A DNA stretch of 64,000 bases, taken from contig NZ_JASISW010000010.1 in assembly GCF_030063335.1 (NCBI RefSeq), positions 1 through 64,000 of the forward strand. Reading direction: 5' to 3'. Both the position numbers and the translations under genes were made by a program. Shown here piece after piece: positions 16,764 to 22,507 of this stretch (its first letter is position 1; every line of letters starts with the position of its first letter). Source of the stretch: Rhodococcus sp. G-MC3 (GTDB lineage Bacteria > Actinomycetota > Actinomycetes > Mycobacteriales > Mycobacteriaceae). Under the pieces are notes generated by a model. That model searched no databases, was not told where the DNA came from, and saw only the letters and a list, made by a program, of their open reading frames with translations.

Positions 16764-17054
16764 ATGACGGATTCGATCGACGACAAGCTCGCTGCTTACA
16801 AGGCCGCGACGACGGACGCGCCCGATGTGCGGGAGAAGCTTGTAGAGCTTGTCGAGGAGTGGCCTATTGACGGGCGTGCGCAGAAGACTGAAAGGGTGCG
16901 TCGCGAGCTCGTGAACGCGATCAAGGCGGAGCAGGTGAATACCACGGACGTTGTGCTGTTCACGTTGCCGCGGTTGATCGAGGTTGTCGGGGACTTGGAG
17001 GCACGCCTGACAGGTCTCGACGGTGATCGGCCGCTGAACACCATCGGTCTCTAG
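16764..17054 (+). CDS. Small element protein of unknown function (96 aa), opposed orientation
   Basis: Starts MTDSIDDKLAAYKAATTDAP after an excellent ribosome site, GAGGAGG, six bases upstream of the ATG. The protein is acidic and mostly helical (REKLVELVEEWPIDGR, TLPRLIEVVGDLEARL). No family is recognised. It is transcribed against the surrounding operon and ends 5 bp before the stop of the HNH gene, so the two converge. A separate promoter must lie in 16,520-16,760, where TTGGGGGC...CTTGGCAAAG might contribute. Confidence 0.72.
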   Translation: MTDSIDDKLAAYKAATTDAPDVREKLVELVEEWPIDGRAQKTERVRRELVNAIKAEQVNTTDVVLFTLPRLIEVVGDLEARLTGLDGDRPLNTIGL

Positions 17055-17059
17055 TCGCG

Positions 17060-17377
17060 TCATCGGGCGGCCTGTGCTTCCGCTTTGGTTTTCTCGTCGT
17101 GGTGTGGCGTGCAGAGGGATTGCAGGTTGGCCGGGTCGTAGAGGTAGCCGCCGGCCGTTCGGTTCTTGATGTGGTCGACTTCGCGTGCGAGGTGTGTGCA
17201 GTTGGGTGCTTGGCAGATGGGGTGGCGGGCGAGCTGCTCGGCGCGGACCTTGCGCCAGCGTCGGGTGCTGCCCCCGGTCCAGGCTGAGCCTTGCCAGGGT
17301 TGGTGGCAGGTGGTGCAGCGTGGGCCGGTGATCTTTCCTCGGCAGCGTGGGCAGATGCGGGGTGGTGCGCTAGGCAT
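17060..17377 (-). CDS. HNH endonuclease
   Basis: A 105-residue phage-type HNH nuclease. The N terminus has a zinc ribbon (CPRC, then CTTC), and the nuclease core reads HPICQAPNCTHLAREVDHI, KNRTAGGYLYDPANLQSLCT and PHHDEKTK, providing the His-Asn-His metal site and a second Cys pair. In HK97-like phages and phiRv-type elements an HNH protein next to the capsid gene assists DNA cleavage during packaging. Start ATG at 17375-17377 overlaps the stop of the upstream zinc-ribbon gene. Confidence 0.88.
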   Translation of the reverse strand: MPSAPPRICPRCRGKITGPRCTTCHQPWQGSAWTGGSTRRWRKVRAEQLARHPICQAPNCTHLAREVDHIKNRTAGGYLYDPANLQSLCTPHHDEKTKAEAQAAR

Positions 17378-17525
17378 GGCGGTCCCGTCGTTCGTCCTGT
17401 GCTGCGATGTGCTCGTTGATCTCTCGCTGGATGCGTCGGCATTGGGTGCAGCGGCGTGTCTCGTGGTGGGTGCCGTTGGTGCAGTGCGCGGTGATGCAGG
17501 CGCGTGCCTTGCCTCGCTCAACCAT
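17370..17525 (-). CDS. Tiny zinc-ribbon-like protein (51 aa)
   Basis: The minus frame reads MVERGKARACITAHCTNG, then CTQC, and ends with a charged helix (IQREINEHIAAQDERRDRHA). Four cysteines at about 10, 15, 26 and 29 could bind one zinc ion. Its ATG overlaps the stop of the upstream gene (TGA at 17518-17520), and its own TAG overlaps the HNH start. This chain of overlaps is strong evidence that it is real. Function is unknown; such proteins are common in actinophage genomes. Confidence 0.7.
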   Translation of the reverse strand: MVERGKARACITAHCTNGTHHETRRCTQCRRIQREINEHIAAQDERRDRHA

Positions 17526-17685
17526 GGTTGTCGGCTTGCTCGGCGGCGTCGACGAGTTGATCGGCGAGGGTTGTTGCTTCGGGGATGCTGAGCGCGAGGG
17601 TGAACCCTGCGACGCGCAGGGCGATGCGGTGGGTTCCTGAGCGGCGGTAGCTGACTTTGGCTTTGGGGATTGCGCTGATCTTCAT
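17518..17685 (-). CDS. Small element protein (55 aa)
   Basis: Reads MKISAIPKAKVSYRRSGTHR followed by a hydrophobic/amphipathic half (ALRVAGFTLALSIPEATTLA). ATG at 17683-17685 follows AGGACC and overlaps the stop of the upstream frame as ATGA. No family is recognised. The overlap with both neighbours indicates translational coupling in the leftward operon. Confidence 0.65.
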   Translation of the reverse strand: MKISAIPKAKVSYRRSGTHRIALRVAGFTLALSIPEATTLADQLVDAAEQADNHG

Positions 17686-17889
17686 GCGGTCCTGTCTGGT
17701 GCGCAGTCGTTGACGTTGGCTGTTTTGGCGAGGTGTGGCCGGCAGGTGAGGCATGGGACTGGCCGGCCGTCGTCGTCGACACCGAGCCAGCCGCGACGGC
17801 AGTCCGGGTCGTGAAGGGTAGGAGTCTGAGTCCGACCCTTGTGTGCGTCGGTGTCGAGATCGAACTACCTCGCTGTAGCGGTCTTTCAT
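17682..17889 (-). pseudogene. Zinc-ribbon-type small gene, apparently frameshifted
   Basis: In one minus frame the end of this stretch reads TLHDPDCRRGWLGVDDDGRP followed by VPCLTCRPHLAKTAN, typical of small actinophage zinc-ribbon proteins. Its stop overlaps the next start as ATGA. That frame has no start codon before a TAG near 17,863. A start, MKDRYSEVV, exists in the neighbouring frame and overlaps the stop of the replication gene as ATGA. Joining both needs one frame change around 17,860. It is either a damaged gene or a case of frameshifting; a sequencing error is also possible. Confidence 0.5.
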
Positions 17890-18659
17890 TGGGTGCCTTT
17901 CTGCGTGCCGACGAGTCGTCGGGCGCGTTTTTGTTCTCGGTCGTCGCGGATCCGTTGAGCGGTCGCGTACTTGTTCGTGCCGTGCTCGTCGATAAGTTGA
18001 CAGGCGAGCTCGAGCTCCTCTGCAGAGAGTCCGTGGACTGCTTCTTCGATCCATTCGATTGGTGATTGCGGGCCCGCGAGGAACCGCCCGGAGGGCGTGG
18101 GTTCGGAGATCTCCGTTCCTTCCCTCGGAGAATTCCTGCTTTGGTCTCGCGGGTGCGCGTTACTTAGGTGAGGAGAATGATCTGGTGTAAGTGAACTGGT
18201 GTAATGAACTGGTAGGTGGACATCTGGGTGTCCACTGATCGGCGCCAAATGTCCACTGAAGTCCTCAGAATGTCCACTGAGATTCTCGTTTCGGTGGACA
18301 TCTGGGTGTCCACTGATCGCCGGTGTTTCACCGGACATCTGGGTGTCCACCGAAACCGGAGCCAGAACGAGCCGGTAGACATCGGCGGCGCTGTGTCCCC
18401 GACCGCCGTGCCCCTTCGAGACGCACTGGATGAACCCGCGTTCGACGCCGTTCGCGAGCGCCCGTCTAACAGTCTTTTCCGAGACGTGTCGGTCACCGCT
18501 GCCAAGCTGTTCGGCGATGCGTTGGACACCGGGTCGAGCGTTTGATCCGTCGGGGTTTGCATACGATTCGAGTTCGAGCAGGACACGTCGCGTGGCGTCG
18601 GTGAGGTGCGGGTCGCGCACCACCATCCGGCGCCACGCGAAACGGGTCGAGTCGGTCAT
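17886..18659 (-). CDS. Replication-type winged-helix protein
   Basis: A 257-residue protein. The N-terminal 95 residues form a winged helix of the kind found in phage replication initiators (VLLELESYANPDGSNARPGV, then RIAEQLGSG, HVSEKTVRRALANGVERGFI). The middle is a low-complexity linker with repeated SGHPDVH / VDTQMSG peptides encoded by iteron-like DNA. The C-terminal part (IEWIEEAVHGLSAEELELAC) is a helical domain ending in basic residues. In phages and satellites such proteins bind their own gene, which holds the origin. It overlaps genes on both sides by ATGA. No helicase or primase domain is seen, so host factors would be needed. Confidence 0.7.
   Translation of the reverse strand: MTDSTRFAWRRMVVRDPHLTDATRRVLLELESYANPDGSNARPGVQRIAEQLGSGDRHVSEKTVRRALANGVERGFIQCVSKGHGGRGHSAADVYRLVLAPVSVDTQMSGETPAISGHPDVHRNENLSGHSEDFSGHLAPISGHPDVHLPVHYTSSLTPDHSPHLSNAHPRDQSRNSPREGTEISEPTPSGRFLAGPQSPIEWIEEAVHGLSAEELELACQLIDEHGTNKYATAQRIRDDREQKRARRLVGTQKGTQ
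18216..18350. repeat. Iteron-like repeats, candidate replication origin
   Basis: The partly palindromic 20-mer GTGGACATCTGGGTGTCCAC occurs at 18216-18235 and 18294-18313, with a near copy at 18331-18350. Half-sites GTCCACTGA occur at 18251 and 18272. All lie inside the replication-type gene. Origins of many small phages are sets of initiator-binding repeats within the initiator gene. The repeats are seen; origin function is inferred. Confidence 0.6.
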
Positions 18660-18883
18660 GCTTGCCGATCACCACCGTTCCCTTGCCCATTGCGCGACTG
18701 GTCGGCGAACGTGATGTGTGCGCCCATGCCACCGAGCAGGGAGACGAGTTGCAGGCTCAATGCGACTGCTTCGCCGTGATCGAGCGAGAGCGCGACGCCT
18801 CGGCCGTAGCGGACTCGGATGCGGTTGCCGTCGGTGGTGACAGTGACGGGGTCGTCCGACATTTCGTCGATGGTCGCGAACAT
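18656..18883 (-). CDS. Small element protein (75 aa)
   Basis: Starts MFATIDEMSDDPVTVTTDGN and contains alternating beta-strand-like segments (RIRVRYGRGVALSLDHGEAV) followed by a helix. Its ATG overlaps the stop of the recombinase gene as TGATG and its TGA overlaps the start of the replication gene as ATGA. No family is recognised; its place suggests a DNA-replication or regulation accessory. Confidence 0.65.
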   Translation of the reverse strand: MFATIDEMSDDPVTVTTDGNRIRVRYGRGVALSLDHGEAVALSLQLVSLLGGMGAHITFADQSRNGQGNGGDRQA

Positions 18884-19749
18884 CAGCGGACACCCCCGAA
18901 CGGGTCGAGGCGGTCGATCGCGGCCTCGCGGTTCGCGTCGGTCACCTCGGTGTATATCTGCGTCGTCGCCAACGATGCGTGCCGCAGCAGAGTTTGGGTG
19001 GTGCGCAGGTCGACGCCCGACTGAACCAAAGCTGTTCCGTACCAATGCCTTAACGAGTGTGCGGATCCGGGGATATCAGCTCGGACCATCACCATTTTCA
19101 CGATGCTTCCTACCGATCGCGGCAGGACGTGGCCGGTGCGCGTCGAGTTGGTGGGGAACCACCAGCCCTTGCGGGGCATCGAGTAGCAGAGCTCGACGAG
19201 GAGTGGGTGCAGCGGCAGGGTCGCGTCGACGCCACCTTTGCCGACGACGCGGACGGTGCGGGCGATCGGGTTGAAGTCCTCGCCGGCGACCTTGGCGACC
19301 TCGTGGACCCGGAGGCCAGCGAGTGCCATGAGCAGGATCATGGCGTGGGTGCGTTTGTGCATCCGTTGGGCGAGGAGTCGGATGAGTCCGTCGTTCGAGA
19401 CGGGGTGCGGGACGCCGCGGGGTTTCCGTGGTCTCGGTAGTCCGTTCATCAGGTCGCGTCCTCCGTTGTTGCCGAGCCACCGAAAGAACGGCCGGAGCAG
19501 TCCGAAGTAGGTGTTGCGGGTGTTGGCGCCGATCGAGGTTCTGCCGAGGTAGCGGGAGACGTCGATTGTGGTGATTTCGTCTACCGGTCTGCCGGCGAAC
19601 ACTTCGAGGCGCTTGAGAGTGGCGAGGGATTCGTTGATGGAGCGTTCGGCGAGTCCTGCACCGCGCATGTAGATCTCGTACTTTTCGAGGGTCGCGAGTC
19701 CGTCGTCCTCGTACGGTGCGACGAGTGTCAGGGCGGTTGCCGTGTTCAC
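18883..19749 (-). CDS. Second tyrosine recombinase, XerC/D-like
   Basis: A 288-residue recombinase. Residues 1-100 form a SAM-like core-binding domain (LEKYEIYMRGAGLAERSINE, then NTRNTYFGLLRPFFRWL). The catalytic domain has all key residues: Arg in ALAGLRVHEVAKV, a beta-hairpin Lys region (VVGKGGVDATLPLH), HSLRHWYGTAL (H-x-x-R), the second His in LLRHASLATTQIYTEV and the nucleophile Tyr in the same motif. GTG at 19747-19749 is chosen because it overlaps the upstream stop as GTGA and matches the family start. It lacks an arm-binding domain, unlike the integrase beside the tRNA, so it may resolve multimers or serve replication. Confidence 0.88.
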   Translation of the reverse strand: MNTATALTLVAPYEDDGLATLEKYEIYMRGAGLAERSINESLATLKRLEVFAGRPVDEITTIDVSRYLGRTSIGANTRNTYFGLLRPFFRWLGNNGGRDLMNGLPRPRKPRGVPHPVSNDGLIRLLAQRMHKRTHAMILLMALAGLRVHEVAKVAGEDFNPIARTVRVVGKGGVDATLPLHPLLVELCYSMPRKGWWFPTNSTRTGHVLPRSVGSIVKMVMVRADIPGSAHSLRHWYGTALVQSGVDLRTTQTLLRHASLATTQIYTEVTDANREAAIDRLDPFGGVR

Positions 19750-20321
19750 AGTTGGCCGCCGTTGATGAGCTGGGCGGCGCGGGTGAGCGTTGCGGCGAGC
19801 TCGACGGCCTGGTCTGCGTCGTATGCCTGGTCGCCGTCGGTTTCGACCACGACGAACGGCTTGCCGGCGCACACGGTAGACCCGTCGAACGTGTCGTCCT
19901 GACGGATCCAGACCGCTGTTCCCTCGGGCGATTCGACTGCTTGGACCCATTCGCGCAAGGGTCGGCCGCTCTCGCACAGGATCGTCGTGAACTGCTCGAG
20001 CTCGCCGTTGTGCCAAGCTGGCTGGTCGTCGCCCCTGACAGGACAGGCCGCCTCGGCCTTGGCTGCATGGTCGACGACTTTCTGGCCTTCGAGCATCAGC
20101 GTGGCGTATTCGTACTGGCGAGCCAGCTTCCATCCGCCTGTGACCTGTTCGAACTTCTCGCGGTTGTAAGCCGTGAGCATTGTCAGCAGTGCGGCGAGCG
20201 CGGTAGCGATATCATTCGTCATGAGTTCGGTTCCTTCGTGAGTGTTGGTGCAGGTCTCGTTGCCCTCGATGCCCTTGCCGGCATCGGGGGCATTTTCATA
20301 GGGGTCAGGTGTGAGCGGCAT
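19746..20321 (-). CDS. Unknown element protein (191 aa)
   Basis: Reads MPLTPDPYENAPDAGKGIEG, followed by a region beginning MTNDIATALAALLTMLTAYN that looks like the start of the folded part, and ends AVELAATLTRAAQLINGGQL. No family is recognised. Two starts are possible: ATG at 20319-20321, overlapping the upstream stop as TGATG, or ATG at 20220-20222 with AAGGA nine bases upstream, giving 158 residues. Both could be used. The TGTGA overlap at its end couples it to the recombinase gene. Confidence 0.65.
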   Translation of the reverse strand: MPLTPDPYENAPDAGKGIEGNETCTNTHEGTELMTNDIATALAALLTMLTAYNREKFEQVTGGWKLARQYEYATLMLEGQKVVDHAAKAEAACPVRGDDQPAWHNGELEQFTTILCESGRPLREWVQAVESPEGTAVWIRQDDTFDGSTVCAGKPFVVVETDGDQAYDADQAVELAATLTRAAQLINGGQL

Positions 20322-20551
20322 CAGATAGCGACCGGTCGATCATCGGTGCGCTGGAACGTGTTGGCTTCGACGTATCGGTGCAGCTCATCCCAGGAGTAGA
20401 GGATCCGGCGAGAGCCGTGCCGGACGAATCGCGGGCCGACGCCTCGGTATCGGTCCTCAGCCAACTTCTGTTTGGTTGTTCGCAGGAACTCCGCTGCTTC
20501 CTCGGGCGTGGCCAAGGGTGACCGAACCTCCGTGGTGCGTGCTTCCTTCAT
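20321..20551 (-). CDS. Excisionase-like helix-turn-helix protein
   Basis: A 76-residue protein with a MerR/Xis-type DNA-binding domain: LATPEEAAEFLRTTKQKLAE (helix-turn-helix), the wing PRFVRHGSRRILYSWDELHR and a short tail. This is the usual shape of recombination directionality factors and AlpA-like activators. It is first in the leftward operon and divergent from the repressor gene, the standard position for a lysogeny switch. A role in excision is inferred. Confidence 0.8.
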   Translation of the reverse strand: MKEARTTEVRSPLATPEEAAEFLRTTKQKLAEDRYRGVGPRFVRHGSRRILYSWDELHRYVEANTFQRTDDRPVAI

Positions 20552-20680
20552 TCGTCTACCTTTCGGTTTCGATCGGTCCTCGCATCACTTCGATGCCGTG
20601 TCGCATCACTATCACAGTAGAATGAGATCCAGTCAAGACGACTGGACGCAGCATCACTTTGATGTGCCATGCTGGGTGTC
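20552..20680. promoter_or_regulatory. Lysogeny-switch region with repressor operator candidates
   Basis: Between the divergent excisionase-like and repressor genes, GCATCACTTCGATG (20582-20595) and GCATCACTTTGATG (20651-20664) are near-identical, with a related GCATCACTATCAC at 20603. CCAGTC at 20629-20634 and GACTGG at 20640-20645 form a perfect inverted repeat between them. These are likely binding sites of the XRE protein or the excisionase-like protein controlling both promoters. Confidence 0.6.
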
Positions 20681-21202
20681 ATGGCGGAACAAAAGAACCC
20701 CCTCGGTCCGATTGGTAGTACGGCGGCGAGCAACCTCAAGCGGTTGCGCGAAGCACGCGGTTTGTCGTTCGCCGAACTCAGCCGGCGACTCGACGAGCTG
20801 GGCCGGCCGATTGCCACTCTCGGACTGTCCAGAATCGAGAGCAGATCGAGGCGAATTGACACTGATGACCTTGTGGCACTGGCTATTTCACTGGACGTGT
20901 CCCCGTTGGCCATACTCCTCCCCACCGACGACAGTGCGCTCACCCCGAAGGGCACCGAGTACAAGGCGCAGCGCATTTGGCACTGGGCACAGGGCAGCCA
21001 ACTTCTCGACGGCGGAGGGGTCGTCGAGCACGCGATGTACGCGCGGGACTCCAACCCGATTGACTTCCGGATCGCCGAAGAGCGCCAGCAAGCCGGCGAG
21101 GTGAACGAGAACCCGGTAGCGGTTCCGCGGGTCGCAAGCAAGCGTGTCCGTGAGCGTCGAAACGATGCCGTGGGTCGGGCTGTCGAACCCGCGGACGACT
21201 GA
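20681..21202 (+). CDS. XRE-family repressor
   Basis: A 173-residue regulator. Residues 10-75 give a Cro/C1 helix-turn-helix (ASNLKRLREARGLSFAELSR, then TLGLSRIESRSRRIDTDDLV). The remainder is charged with no catalytic motif. It is the likely lysogenic repressor of the element, reading toward the integrase gene, whose ATG overlaps its stop as TGATG, so both are co-translated. An ATG 12 bases upstream is possible, but MAEQKNPLG fits better. Confidence 0.82.
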   Translation: MAEQKNPLGPIGSTAASNLKRLREARGLSFAELSRRLDELGRPIATLGLSRIESRSRRIDTDDLVALAISLDVSPLAILLPTDDSALTPKGTEYKAQRIWHWAQGSQLLDGGGVVEHAMYARDSNPIDFRIAEERQQAGEVNENPVAVPRVASKRVRERRNDAVGRAVEPADD

Positions 21203-22344
21203 TGGCCACCGTCGAGAGCTACGACACGGCGGCCGGCAAGCGGTGGCGCGTCCGGTATCGCACACCCGAGCGGCGGTCGACGCAGAAGCGTGGATTCGCG
21301 ACGAAGCGGCAGGCTCAGGACTTCGCCGTCACCGTCGAGGTCGAGATGATGCGCGGCGAGTACGTGCCCCCAAAACTCGGCCGAATCACTGTCTCCGAGT
21401 TCGGCCCGAATTGGTTGCAGCGCAAAGAAACTGACCTCAAACCATCGGCATTCAAGTCGATCGAAACGGCCTGGCGTGTCCACGTCCAACCGAGGTGGGG
21501 CTCAGTGCAGCTCGCCGACATCACCCTCGATTCGGTCGAGCGGTGGATCGCCGATCTGGGCCGCGCCGGCAAGGGCGCGACTGTCGTGATTCGCGCGTAC
21601 GGAGTACTCGCCGGCGTGCTCGACTCGGCAGTGAAAGCTAAGCGGCTCGCGAAGAATCCCGCCCGCGGCGTCGAGAACCTCCCGCGGAAGCAGCGCAAGA
21701 CCCATGTCTACTTATCGCACGACGACGTCGAGCTGCTCGCTGCTGCAGCCGGTCAGCACCGGGTGTTGGTCCTCGTCCTGTCGTACTGCGGCGTTCGGTG
21801 GGGTGAGGCGATCGGACTGCGAGTCCGTCACCTTGATCTGCTCCGCCGGCGGTTGAACGTCGTCGACAACGCGGTTCAGGTCGAGCAACAGATCCACGTC
21901 GGCACTCCGAAGTCGCACAAGTCACGTGCGGTCCCGGTGCCTGCCTTTCTGGTGGAGGAGCTGGCGCGGGAGTGTGAGGGCAAGGGCCGCGACGATCTGG
22001 TGTTCGCTGGCCGTGGTGGTGAGTACCTCCGGCGCTCGGTGTCGTCGACAGGATGGTTCACACGTGCCGTCGCGAAGTCTGGGGTACCTCGGCTCACTCC
22101 GCACGATCTGCGGCACACCGCGGCGAGCCTGGCGATCAGTGCGGGCGTCAACGTGAAGGCGCTACAGCGGATGCTCGGTCATGCCTCCGCTGCGATGACG
22201 CTCGACGTCTACGCGGACCTGTTCGACGACGATCTCGACGCTGTTGCGGCCGCCCTCGATCGGGCTGTATCGGCTCGATCTGTGGCCAAAACGTGGCCAG
22301 ACGGCACACCCGCCGTCGTCGTCACGGCAGAGAAAAGGCCCTGA
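21202..22344 (+). CDS. int: Tyrosine integrase of the element
   Basis: A 380-residue phage integrase. Residues 1-55 form an arm-binding domain (KRWRVRYRTPERRSTQKRGF), 65-155 the core-binding domain (VSEFGPNWLQRKETDLKPSA) and 170-345 the catalytic domain. Active-site residues are Arg in YCGVRWGEAIGLR, Lys in TPKSHKSRAVPV, HDLRH in RLTPHDLRHTAASLA, His in LGHASAAMTLDVYADL and the nucleophile Tyr there. It ends 38 bp from the att core in tRNA-Ser(TGA), the classical arrangement. Two GTGGCCA arm-site candidates lie inside its 3' end. It should insert and, with an excisionase, remove the element. Confidence 0.95.
   Translation: MATVESYDTAAGKRWRVRYRTPERRSTQKRGFATKRQAQDFAVTVEVEMMRGEYVPPKLGRITVSEFGPNWLQRKETDLKPSAFKSIETAWRVHVQPRWGSVQLADITLDSVERWIADLGRAGKGATVVIRAYGVLAGVLDSAVKAKRLAKNPARGVENLPRKQRKTHVYLSHDDVELLAAAAGQHRVLVLVLSYCGVRWGEAIGLRVRHLDLLRRRLNVVDNAVQVEQQIHVGTPKSHKSRAVPVPAFLVEELARECEGKGRDDLVFAGRGGEYLRRSVSSTGWFTRAVAKSGVPRLTPHDLRHTAASLAISAGVNVKALQRMLGHASAAMTLDVYADLFDDDLDAVAAALDRAVSARSVAKTWPDGTPAVVVTAEKRP
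22282..22299. repeat. GTGGCCA direct repeats: candidate integrase arm sites, right end
   Basis: GTGGCCA occurs at 22282 and 22293, 11 bp apart, 83 bp inside the right att core, mirroring the three copies 86 bp inside the left core. The motif is within the integrase coding sequence. Confidence 0.55.
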
Positions 22345-22373
22345 CCTGCACCTCTCGGTGAGATCAGGGCCTT
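22335..22373. terminator. Element-borne terminator for tRNA-Ser and integrase
   Basis: AAGGCCCTGA (22335-22344, overlapping the integrase stop) pairs with TCAGGGCCTT (22364-22373). It can end integrase transcription on the plus strand and tRNA-Ser transcription on the minus strand, replacing the tRNA terminator carried away to 13,032. Confidence 0.75.
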
Positions 22374-22381
22374 GTCTACAC

Positions 22382-22405
22382 GCGGAAGCGGAGGGATTTG
22401 AACCC
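22382..22405. other. Attachment site within tRNA-Ser(TGA) (att core)
   Basis: The 24-bp core identical to 13082-13105. Here it supplies the T-arm 3' half, acceptor 3' strand and discriminator of the intact tRNA-Ser, so integration kept the tRNA functional. Confidence 0.93.
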
Positions 22406-22469
22406 CCGGACGCTTTTACACGTCTCTCGCTTTCAAGGCGAGTGCATTGGGCCGCTCTGCCACGCTTCC
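22383..22469 (-). tRNA. tRNA-Ser (anticodon TGA)
   Basis: An 87-nt class II tRNA: 5' GGAAGCGTGGCAGAGCGGCC, anticodon loop CTTGAAA giving TGA, long variable arm, T-arm GGGGGTTCAAATCCC, acceptor CGCTTCC and discriminator G. CCA is not encoded. Its 3' end is the integration target of the neighbouring element. Confidence 0.97.
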
Positions 22470-22507
22470 GTCAGAAATAGTAAACGGTCGCTGCACCTGG
22501 GGTCGAA

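Larger units (their letters stand above)
13082..22405. mobile_element. 9.3-kb prophage-like/satellite element integrated in tRNA-Ser(TGA)
   Basis: Bounded by 24-bp direct repeats of a tRNA-Ser 3' end. Genes from right to left are a tyrosine integrase beside the tRNA, an XRE repressor, and then a divergent, tightly overlapping leftward operon: excisionase-like protein, unknown protein, second tyrosine recombinase, small protein, replication-type winged-helix protein, three small proteins and an HNH nuclease. Further left are an opposed small gene, a small unknown gene, an HK97-type capsid gene and a Fic gene at the left end. No large terminase, portal, prohead protease, tail or lysis gene is seen. 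Size and content are like phiRv1/phiRv2 of M. tuberculosis and like capsid-encoding phage satellites. Arm-type repeat candidates lie just inside both ends. Confidence 0.9.

Noticed and set aside
18216..18350. Repeats in the winged-helix gene as a possible CRISPR array
   Set aside because: Spacings are irregular, copies are few, the units are palindromic and lie within a coding frame.
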